Shown in pieces: positions 54,838-64,000 of a DNA stretch of 64,000 nucleotides. Where the stretch lies: assembly GCF_945859685.1 (NCBI RefSeq), contig NC_079148.1:44217946-44281945 (forward strand), read 5' to 3'. The first letter of the stretch is position 1. Each line of letters begins with the position of its first letter. Source of the DNA: Eupeodes corollae (Eukaryota; Arthropoda; Insecta; Diptera; Syrphidae). The translations under genes and the position numbers were made by a program. The notes under the pieces are model-generated. The model saw only the letters and a program-made list of their open reading frames with translations. It did no database searches and had not been told where the DNA came from.

Positions 54838-57010
54838 TAATGCGACCCACACTGATAACTTCCCATCGGTCGATTTTTATGAAACTTAAACAAAGTATTA
54901 ATAATTATATTTTATGCAAAATAAAAAATTTTATTTGTTCTCATGAAACTTGTGTCGAAAACAATTAGTTACCTATTTGTTTTGTTGCTTTTGTAAATGT
55001 TCGTGTTTTGTAAAAAAAATGTTGTCAATTGAATTTTTGAAAAACATTAGCTTAAAGTTAGCAAAAATGTTTTTCAAAAAATAAAATAAATTTTCTGTCA
55101 ATATCTTTTTTTTCCTGATAAAAAAATACAGTTTGGATCTTTCTTAAAACACTATCTTACGTTAACAACAAAACTTTGTATAGAATGCAATAATCTTGAA
55201 TTCCATATTTCCATCTAATCTCAAAATATTCTAATAGGACTTCATTTTTTACCAATTTTGAGTAGTTTCCGACAGTTGGGTTTTTCTACAAATTTTAGTT
55301 AATTGAAAAAAAAGCTAAGGTAAATATAGTTTTAAGAAATTTTGGAAATGATATTCGAATCCAAAATCAATTTTTAATAACTTTTAGCACAGTTTTTCTT
55401 AAGTTTTAATTTTTTGTAAAACAACCGTTACTTCGATTTTTCTCAAATTTTTACCAGATGCCAAAGTTATTGTAATGGGTCCGATTTGTCGAACTGAAAA
55501 TTTTGAAATTTCTCGACGTTTAAAGGTCCCTAGAGTCGAAATAAAAGATTTTTAGAAAGATGTCTGTGCGTGCTTGTGTACGTACGTTCGTACGTCCGTA
55601 CGTTCGCTACGTTTTTTTTTTGTCGTCCATACCTCAAGAACCAAAAGAGATATCGATTTCAAATACATTTTGCTATACAGATAATAGGGCAGAAAGATGC
55701 AGAAAGGGCTTTCAAGAAAATTGCATGGGTGGTTTTTTTTTTACCATATCAGTTTGAAAAAAATGTGAACATTTTGGTTAATTCGAAATATTTCACGAAC
55801 TAATACCGCTAGAGACTTGAATTAAATTTTGTATTTTATATTTTTGGAAAAAATCCAATTAACGATTTTTCTTTTAAATCAAAAAAAACTGGAAAAAAAT
55901 GTTGTCGCCTCGAAAATTTTACGAACAAAAAATGGTTTTATCTCCAAAATAATTTTGTGCAACGAAGAATAACGTTTTCAACATCTAGTTACATTTTGAG
56001 AAAAATCGAATTGACTGTGTTTTTGTACAGTAAAATAATAAAAGTTGGTAAAAATTGACTCATATATCTTTTAAAAAATCTGAGATTATGGATTCCAACT
56101 AATTTTTACTTAAAGAAATATTGTTTTCGATTAATCAGTTTATTTCGATTTAATCGGAAAAAAAATTCAAAAATTCTAATTGACAGTTTTGTTTTACAAA
56201 AATAAAAACCTTAAAAAATTATAAAAATTTTTAAAAATTTACTTTCGACTTATGTACACATCTTATAAAAAAATTTGAGATATTGGCTTTAAACTAATTT
56301 CTACTTTTAAAAAATATTTTTTCAAAATTCAGTAAGTTTTTGAGAAAAATCGATTTGATAGTTTTTTTTACAAAACAAAAATTAAATCCTAAAAAAAATT
56401 AATAAAAGTTGGTTAAAATAAATTTTCGACTTAAACATATTTTCAAAAATTTGAGATTATGGCTTTCAGCTAATTTAATCTTATAAAAAATACCGTTGTC
56501 AACATTCGGAAAAATTTTAAGAAAAATCGAATTGGCAGTTTTTCTGACAAAACATAAAAACCTAAAAGAAAACATTACCAAAACTTAGTATAAATTAATT
56601 TTCCACACAAATGTCTTTTCAAAAATTAAAAAATATTGGTTTCAAACTTATTTCATCTCACATAAATATTGTTTTCGACATTCAGTAAATTTTTGATAAA
56701 AATCCAACAGTCCGTCTTTTCATAAAAAAATAAAATCTAAATCTAATCTCACTAAATAACTCGTTAACAAAACTAGATTTTTAAATCAAACTATTTGATT
56801 ATAGGCAAAATATTGTTGGTGGTTTTAAAATTTTTAAGAATAATTCAACTGACAACTTTTTAAAATCCCGGAAGTACGAACGTTCGTACACACGCACAAA
56901 CAGACATCTCCCTTAAAATCTTTGGTTTAGATTTGATGGACCTTCAATCGTTGAGAAATGTCAAAATTTCAATTCGTCTAATTGGACCGATTGCAATAAC
57001 TTCCCATAGG
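54838..57010. repeat. AT-rich reiterated element, copy E
   Basis: It is the duplicate of copy C with the same head-to-head layout: start ATGCGACCCACACTGATAAC, reversed end block GTAATGGGTCCGATTTGTCG at 55471, and CGTACGTTCGTACGTCCGTA at 55579. It closes at 57010 with TAACTTCCCATAGGAAC. Confidence 0.65.
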
Positions 57011-57056
57011 AACTTTCTTACAAAAACAATTAAATCTTTAGTAAGGTCAAAATAAA

Positions 57057-58254
57057 GTCCAATGTTCAGCCTGCCTATGTATAAGCGGATCACTTCGCAC
57101 GACCCCGTCTGCGGCACTAGACACCGTGCTCTACCTTACACCTCTTGACATATTTAGCAAACAAATAGCTGCAAGCTCTACTATTCCCCTCAATGCTTCG
57201 TCGCAGTGGACTAACAACAACATTCGCCACTCCGTAATTCTAAGGTACTTAGAATCAATTCCAAAGCACACAGACTACACCATCCCCCAACTACAATTCG
57301 ACAGAAACTTCCACATTTCTATACCTACCACATCTTTTTGGAGGATAGGGCATTCTTGGAGGATGAGTCAATCCATTTTTACACATATGAGTCAAAAACA
57401 AAAGATGGGGTTGGTGGAGGTTTGTACTCTGAATGACTGAAATTAAGTCTCTCATTCCGCCTTCCCAATCATTGTAGCGTGTTCCAGGTGGAACTTTTGG
57501 CGATAAAAGAAGTCTTGTCTTGGGTCAAAGAAAACGTGATATCAACATCTGATATCCGTATTTTCTCTGATAGCCAGGCCATTATCAAATCTCTGGACTC
57601 TGTCTCTATAAACTCTATAACAGTCCATAACTGTCGATCATCTCTAATGGAGATGGCGCAACAGTTTAATATTCACCTTTGCTGGGTGCCGGGCCATAGA
57701 GACATTCCAGGTAACTGTAAGGCAGATGAACTCGCCAGGAACGGTACAGTACAGCCCATCCTACCACGTTTGGCAAGTACTGTCATACCAATCGCTTCTT
57801 GTAAACTGTTGCTAATGCAAGACGCTGTGAGGAGGGCAGGCACCAGGTGGAACAACATCACCACGTGTCAAGCCACAAAAAACATCTGGCCAACACTGGA
57901 TTTAAAACGTTCAAGGTGCTTCCTCTCTCTAAGCAGATCGCATATAAGCTCGATAATAGGTGTCATAACCGGACACTGTCTAATAGCAAAGCACGCCACG
58001 AGACTAGGCGTATTCTCAAATGACTTTTGTAGAAGCTGTATGGACGAGGAAGAGGAAGAAACGGTTCTTCATCTTCTCTGCACATGCCCTGCTCTAGCTC
58101 GAAAACGCAAGAATTACCTAGGAGAATTCTTCTTTAACGATCTCACGTTTCGTAAGCGACTCAAGCTAGTTCCATTGGTATCACAATGGGCCATTAAACT
58201 GGCCTTAGTGTGTCCGTTTCCATCTTGGACAGCCACTATAACCTTACCTAACCT
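57057..58254 (+). mobile_element. 5'-truncated RNase H LINE with 14-bp target duplication
   Basis: The flanks are AAGGTCAAAATAAA (57043-57056 and 58255-58268). The 3' end is ACCTTACCTAACCT. The TA used by Tc1 in the duplicate copy is intact here (TACTTAGAATCAATTCC, about 57245-57262). Confidence 0.88.
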
Positions 58255-58267
58255 AAGGTCAAAATAA
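57479..58267 (+). pseudogene. LINE RNase H and cysteine-rich C terminus, second copy
   Basis: A 262-codon frame begins within RNase H (FQVELLAIKE) and runs through RIFSDSQAIIK, PGHRDIPGNCKADELA and CRSCMDEEEEE to PFPSWTATITL. The preceding piece with YTDGS (57340-57436) is in a disturbed frame and reads YTYES, so the first catalytic Asp is lost. Confidence 0.85.
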
Positions 58268-58665
58268 ATAACAAAACTGAACATTTTAAAAACAAAAAGA
58301 ATGGTTTTATTTTCACAACAATTGTGAACTAGGGAAAAACGGTTTCAACTTCTGGTTCTGAGATCGTTTTTCTTCAAAAATTCTACTAAAAACTGGTAAA
58401 AATTGACATTGTCTTTTTAAAGTATTGTTTTTATAAAAATTGTATAAGTTACCAGTTATTTTATACTTCAAACAAAATTAAAGCCCAGTTTTTATCATTT
58501 TTTAAACTTTCAGAATCGAAAATGTGAGTTTATTGGAAAATTTCAAAGGCAGAATATAGTTTTTTTAATGGATTTTTTTACCTAACTTTTAAGGAGTTTT
58601 AAAATGTACACTGTTTCATTTGTTCTTATAAACCGTATGTTTGGTTAATTTTACTTTTTTATTTC

Positions 58666-60899
58666 AATTCAAAAATGATAAATATTTAAATATTAATAAT
58701 TTAAAATTTTAGTTGGAAAATGAAATTTAAACATTTTAGTATTTAAAATTTTTTAACACCTGAATTGGCAAATATTGTCCATTATTTAAGTATGAAATAA
58801 CTTTTAACACTTCTCATAGCACTCGGATTGACATTGTAATAAAATCTCTTATAAATCATTCATAATTAAAATAACCTTATAAGTCTAAGAAATGATGATA
58901 AAGCTGTCGAAACAAAGCAATTTCGTCAGTCCCTGTACATGAGTTAAATATTTTGACTTAAAAAACATAAACTTTTTTGTATAATCGTGAAAACTGATTT
59001 ATTTAACATCTTTTTTTTGTGACATTCAACACTTGAAATAATAAACAATCAATGTTGCAATTCCCACATAAAAAATTCCTAAAAAAGAAATAAATTTTAA
59101 AGACACGCACCTTTTTTAGGCCTCTTCATTATGTCATTCCGCTAAACTATTGACATCAACGCAAGACGCAACATTACAAAATATCCGAGAAAAAAAAACA
59201 TTTCCATTGAACAAGTCAATGATCGTGACATTCTACTTAAAGGAACCAACTTTAAAAAAAAAAACAAAACAAATCGCGACAACATTGTCCGAAATTGTTT
59301 TTCAACCATAATCGAATCGATCGAATTTCTTCTTCCAATTTATTCGTGAGTTTCATTCCGTTCATTTTATTGCGTAGGGTTATTCGAACTCTATGTAGAC
59401 ATTATTTCCATTAAACAAAAGTAAAACCCAAACTTAACCGAAAAAGGTGGGGCATTCTGTAGATTCTCGTATGAAATAAAAATAAAAATCAATGAACAAG
59501 CGTAACCTTAATCGATTACATGATTAAAATTTAAATTTAATCCTCAAGACAGCAAAATAGTGCGAAGTTTCATGCGTAAGGTTTTTGAAAAAAAAAAGAA
59601 ATGTTGTCTTCCAACTTATGGGGAATGAAAAGCATAAAAAAAGCTTAAACTCACGACATTCTTCATGTGTGTCATAATAATTCTGCGGATTTGCGATATC
59701 ATTAATCATAAAGGACCGCAACCTCTATTGCGGTGAGGTGGGGTTGGTATGCTGCGGTGATGGTGTTGAAGCGGATGCTTTGACGTCTGATGGTGTGACT
59801 AATCTGAATCAATAAAGTTTCTGACTTTATTGTTCGTTTATCGTTTAGCTACCATATTTTTTTTTGCTTCAGAGAGTTAGCCTTGAGATAGATTTTTAAC
59901 CTGAATTTCGAGAACATCGCATGATAATTTTTCATCTAATTGAGTCATAAAATAAAAGGAATATCGATCCATGTACTACATGAACTATAAAAAAGACCGA
60001 TGAACTGATAAGATAAGACCAAATTAGGTTCTTTGTTATTTATGGGTCTATATATAAATTTGTATATGAGGAACAAACAGTTTATCAATTAGGATTACTT
60101 AATTGATGTTAGTTTAATTGCCCAAACTGTTAACTATTAAGCGGTCTTAGAAGTGTTTGCCAAATTTACTGTTTAATTAAATGATTTGTTTACGTGATTA
60201 CACTTACTACGTTTGAGGTTTTTTTTATTTGTGTTTATTAGAAAAACAATTTCATGGAAGGAAGTTGTTTTCATTGTCTTAACATTGAGGTTTTTTTGGC
60301 GTAATTTGTTCATCTTGAGAGGGAGATTGGGACAAGATAGGAGAACTTAAATATAGTTATAATTTCTTTTTTGAAGAACTGGACAAATTATCAATTGTTT
60401 TTCGGAAATACAGCCCTAGTTCACACAGGACTGTAAAGCCACCTTAAGTTAGTGGAAATAACACTAAAAATAACCTTGTTTTACGAAACAGCATCATTGA
60501 ACTAAGTATTTTAAAATTGATGATTTTCAATTCCCTCTGTTTATTTCTTGAATGAACATACGACTCTATTAATGCGCCAGAGCGGTGAATTTGCAGTACT
60601 TATCATCAAGCTTAAAATAAATACATTATAGTAAAAACGAGATAAACTACATTTGAAATTATAAACAAGGACAAGTATACGCCTTATTCTCTGTTATTTA
60701 TGAAAATTAAGTTAATAATATTTGACATTTACAATAATAGTACTCCTTTAACATTTCCTTATGGTCAATATGAGATTCACTTAATTATTAGTAGTTTTGA
60801 TGAATGGAAGTTAAATGCTATTTAAAGCTATAGGAAAGTTTTTCAAAAAAAAACATGCAATTCAGATAAATGCATGAAATCTTTATTTTATTTGATAGT
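58666..60899. other. Long AT-rich region without recognised features
   Basis: I looked for coding blocks, terminal repeats and RNA genes and see none. A slightly GC-richer patch at 59710-59800 has no open frame of note. It may be unique intergenic or intronic DNA. Confidence 0.4.
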
Positions 60900-60960
60900 A
60901 CGGTCCATATAGTTTAATGTTTGAAGATTATTTCATGCAAATATTGACCTTGACTGTACC

Positions 60961-61280
60961 TCAAATGGTCCATCCACTTAGTCCAATTTTGGCATTCTCT
61001 TTCCAACATTTCGGCGGGTATCTCACGAATAAATGCTTTAATGTTGCCTTACAATGCGTCAATAGAAGCGGGCTTGTCTGCATAGACATAAGTTTTAACA
61101 TAGCCCCCAGAAAATAGTCTAAAGGCGTTAAATCGCACGATCTAGGCAGCCAATTGACCGGTCCCGAACTTGAAATAAAATGTTCACCGAACTCGCCTTT
61201 CAATAAGTCTATTGTTGAGCGTGCTGTGGGGCATGTGGCACCGTCTTCTATACACCACATGTCATTCAAGTCAAGTTCTT
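60961..61280 (-). pseudogene. DD41D mariner transposase, catalytic C-terminal part
   Basis: The frame shows LDLNDMWCIEDGATCPTARST, GEFGEHFISSSGPVNWLPRSCDLTPLDYFL and CKATLKHLFVRYPPKCWKENAKIGLSGW. The Asp of EDGATC and the Asp of LDYFL are 41 residues apart. The usual QQDGATCH is altered, and FLGAMLKLM departs from the expected FLWGYVK, which indicates decay. Confidence 0.8.
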
Positions 61281-61281
61281 G

Positions 61282-63232
61282 GGGGCCGTTCAAATATTAC
61301 GTAAGCAGATTTATTACAATTATTTACCCCCCCATCCCACTTGTCAGCAAAAGTAAGCAAAGCTCTTACCCCCTCCCCCCATGCTTACGTAAACATTTTT
61401 AAATTAAAAATGTATTTTCTTTACATTATAATTATAATGTTATATTAATTATAATTTTAAAAATAAGAAAATAGATTTAGGATAGAGATTAGATTTTACT
61501 GATACAGCATTTAACATAGAGTAAGTGACAAAAATATTATAATCTTACGAACATAACAAACTTATTTTAAATTTTTGGTACACATATTAAATCCAAATTA
61601 ACAGTCTTCAGTCCATGAAACCCGGATCCATGATTCTAAGTTTTCGATGACATTGGATTGCTTGGATTGCTGCCCAGTGTTGTGAGTCTGCTCACTTTCA
61701 TCCGATTTTGGAATGTCTACGTCGTTCTCATCAAGCCATTCAACATCATGGTGCTCTAAATTTTGAATAATGCACATCAGTTCATTAGCACGACGAGCAG
61801 CGACTTTACAGGTCTAACTTTTCTATCAGTGTGCGTGTTTACTTTTTTATGGATCTTCTCGACGTGACGATTTAGTGACACGTTTTGCATGTTGGACTTG
61901 ATAGCCTCAATTTTACCGTCGGACAAAAATAATCGTAGGGCATTTGCAGGAAATCTTTAAGTGAAGCACTTAAGCGTAGAGCTAAATTGACTGGAAGATC
62001 AAGAAATTGCCCTCCTTCATCCAAAACCAAGTCATCAACAGTTTGTTTTACTTTTACAGGTGGTGGAAGAAACTTGTTGTGTCTAGTAATCTGAATAGGC
62101 CACTTCTTGGACGACAGCATTCTGTATTTTCACATTTTACAATTTGAAGCAAGTATTGGCTTTCACGCACATGTTCTGAATACCATTTAATGTCTGGAAA
62201 ATCAGGAACATCTTGTTCACCTGCCCCAACATATTTTGCAGTAACATTGTAGCCATCGATTTCCATTGAACTCCATACTTCAGCTAATACATTTCTTTCA
62301 TATTCGTAATTAGATCTTTCTATATGTTCATCAAATGAACGTCATGAGGCAATATTAAACCAGCCAGTTCCCGACTAAGAGGAGCCATTTTGCGCTCTAC
62401 TCTGTTATACGCACTTCTTCCAGGAGCATTGGTAGCTAAAAACAATGCATCGAGATCATATCGCTTAAAGTGTTGTATAGCAAACCCTATGACTTTTTGA
62501 TAACGCGGATTTTTATCTGGCCCTCCATCAACCGTCATGATTACCACTGGTTTTACTAGTCCATGCTCAATTTTGGCTAATGGTCGAAACTCTTCAAGTT
62601 CGAGAAGCGTCTCGAAATCCTGAGCATGAGTATTAGCAGTAGATGAACTATGCTTTCCACTTCGAATAGCGATGTATGTTGGTCCAGAATATCCAACGGC
62701 TTGCGGTTGTCCTAGCATACTGGAAGTGATTTTGATACCAGCATAAACAAATGGTATTAATTTATTTGTATTCAAAAATATAACTCAGTTGTCTTTATTC
62801 AAAAGACAAATTGCATTTAGAGAAAACGTCCTTACACTTCAGAGAGTCGTCCAGAACTGACTAAAAAGTTCAAACTAATTGTAAATAAACACATGCAATA
62901 CTCTAAGGATAGAGTCCCAAAACTTATTAAAGAAAGAGTATTTTGTATGACTTAAGTGTCCGAAGTCATAAAATAGAGTTAGGACTAGCTTTTCCTGTTT
63001 ACAACCAAGTGTTGAGTCTTAAGCATAAATATCATATTTTAAAACTATAAAATAAAATAAACTAAAATAAAACAGAAATATCAACTAACTAAGATTCATT
63101 TTTGTTCAGAGAATCCAACACTTTCGATGACGTAATCATCATCTAGACTCCCCTACCCCCCATGTCATCCAAAATAGGCAAAACAAAGACCCCCCACCCC
63201 TCATAGTGCTTACGTAATAATTGAACGGCCCC
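61282..63232 (-). mobile_element. Unclassified DNA transposon, copy 2
   Basis: The inverted repeat is GGGGCCGTTCAAATATTACG with its partner TACGTAATAATTGAACGGCCCC in part. The flanks are TTG (61279-61281) and TTC (63233-63235). Comparison with the mariner reading frame suggests an original TTC duplication with one mutated base. The length is 1951 bp with no LINE inside, so this shows the native structure of the family. Confidence 0.8.
61872..62775 (-). pseudogene. Putative DDE transposase remnant, copy 2 (three frames)
   Basis: Frame pieces 62775-62320, 62266-62054 and 62120-61872 together cover the same protein as 2938-3966. The core TVDGGPDKNPRY and NAPGRSAYNRVERKMAPLS is intact. A deletion of about 31 bp after ILPHD (near 62335) and a further frameshift near 62080 break the frame. 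Amino-acid identity to copy 1 is very high in the aligned parts, so the family moved fairly recently. Confidence 0.7.
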
Positions 63233-63239
63233 TTCCAAG

Positions 63240-63720
63240 TTGGATAACATCTCACGGTAGCGATCACCATTCACAGTTACGTTACGATTCGCATTATCTT
63301 TGAAGAAGTACGGTCCAATGATGCCAACAGCCCATAAATCGCATCAAATTGTTACTTTTTCTGGATAAATTGGTAAATTGTCCAAAATCGACAATTCTGC
63401 TTATTTACTAACCCATTGAGCCAAAAAATGAGATTCGTCGCTGAACACAATTTTTCGGTAAAAAAGTGGATCTTTGGCCAACTTTCCAAGACCCCATTTA
63501 CCAAAAATTTCACATGGTAGTAGGTCGTTCGGCTTCATTTGGAAAGCTGTATTTTGAAAGGCGTCACACCTAAATCCGTCACCAATTCCCAATTGCTGCG
63601 AACGGCGACGAATCGATAATTGATGGTTATCATCAACACTGGCTGATAAAGCTGCTATATTTTCTTCGTAAGCGTGTTGGTGGTTTAATGTCCAACAATG
63701 TAAATTTGGTAAATTTGTAG
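63240..63720 (-). pseudogene. DD41D mariner transposase, N-terminal part
   Basis: Frames include HQHAYEENIAALSASVDDNHQLSIRRRSQQLG (helix-turn-helix region), LKPNDLLP-type codons, and KLAKDPLFYRKIVFSDESHFLAQWVSK, where SDESHF holds the first catalytic Asp. The frame breaks at about 63401. Codons near 63240-63260 encode the MLSNLEE segment that continues on the far side of the inserted transposon. Confidence 0.78.
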
Positions 63721-64000
63721 TACCCGTGGCATGATGGTTATTGCTTTCGACTGTCATGCGAGAGGTCTTGGGTTCGATCCCTGCCCATGCCACCTAAAGT
63801 TTATTTCACGGGTGCAGCCTTTTGCGAGGAATTGACAAATTCTCCAAGAGTAATTCTTGTCATGAAAAGTGCTTGTTCAAATTTGCCGTTCAAATTCGGC
63901 TTAAAACTGTAGGTCCCTTCCATCCCTGACAACAGTACTGGCACACAGGAATGGTTGAGAGTTGTCAGTCACTAGGCTCTAGTTCTCAAACGGACTGTTG
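63720..64000 (+). mobile_element. tRNA-derived SINE, copy 2 (runs off the window)
   Basis: TACCCGTGGCATGATGGTTA, then GGTTCGATCCCTGCCCATGCC, GAATTGACAAATTCTCCAAG and CACAGGAATGGTTGAGAGTT match 22379-22680 closely. The 3' end is beyond 64000. Confidence 0.8.

Larger units (their letters stand above)
54565..58665. repeat. Segmental duplication, copy 2
   Basis: It is collinear with 45603-51125, without the Tc1 insertion. The left boundary abuts repeat family G and the right boundary fades near TATGTTTGGTTAATTTTACTT. Confidence 0.8.
60900..63700 (-). mobile_element. Mariner-type element (DD41D) split by another transposon
   Basis: The transposase pieces lie in order on the minus strand: 63700-63240, then an insertion (61282-63232), then 61280-60960. 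A SINE interrupts or abuts the 5' side near 63720. Terminal repeats were not identified. The insertion point lies within codons for a LEELDLNDM-like segment. Confidence 0.75.

Noticed and set aside
1..64000. LTR retrotransposon or endogenous virus
   Set aside because: No paired long terminal repeats, protease/integrase motifs or viral genes were recognised.

Overview
The window looks like nuclear DNA of an insect, most likely a fly (order inferred, low confidence). It is strongly AT-rich, carries spliced genes with short introns, and is packed with insect-type transposable elements. Two host genes are well supported. The first is a minus-strand AA15 copper lytic polysaccharide monooxygenase (LPMO) whose four visible exons lie at 27813-27902, 27437-27706, 7988-8300 and 7766-7916; its 3' end is outside the window or unseen. 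The second is a complete seven-exon plus-strand GH13 alpha-glucosidase (maltase, 588 aa, 8971-11124). The maltase sits antisense inside the 19.1-kb second intron of the LPMO gene. A decayed second maltase copy (promoter 12890-13068, coding remnant 17827-19343) follows it in the same intron. Both host products act on carbohydrate (chitin or related polymer, and maltose-type sugars), but nothing in the sequence shows they are co-regulated.

Layout: 1-7765 holds an AT-rich reiterated repeat and an unclassified DNA transposon (2476-7197) containing a nested RNase H-bearing LINE (4421-7144). 7766-8300 holds LPMO exons 4 and 3. 8740-11205 is the maltase gene. 11692-12552 is a fold-back element. 13069-17826 is a nearly intact CR1-like LINE that split the dead maltase copy, which also took a 1.24-kb TIR element carrying a 280-bp MITE. 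20555-21255 is a mariner relic, 21795-22313 a zeste-like gene fragment, 22379-22680 a tRNA-type SINE, and 22849-26448 an hAT-like element containing a Helitron (22987-24395). 27437-27902 holds LPMO exons 2 and 1.

From 28.6 kb to the end I see no host gene. There are two related LINEs in opposite orientation (28660-31412 minus, 41120-43630 plus), an RTE/BovB-like LINE with a perfect 1829-bp tandem duplication (35358-39443), and a decayed zinc-finger-like ORF family member (43795-45180). A segmental duplication (45603-51125 and 54565-58665) carries the RNase H LINE, and only the first copy has a Tc1 element (48051-49685). A DD41D mariner (about 60900-63700) is split by a second copy of the unclassified DNA transposon (61282-63232), and a second SINE of the 22379 type runs off the right edge.

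The most promising undescribed item is the GGGGCCGTTC-TIR DNA transposon. It has 3-bp target duplications and a protein with a D-43-E motif that recalls IS630/ISAzo13-type transposases. Other points of note are a Tc1 transposase whose start codon exists only after splicing, a CR1 ORF2 whose endonuclease core begins upstream of its first ATG, and a LINE family whose 3' ends terminate in CCTAA units.
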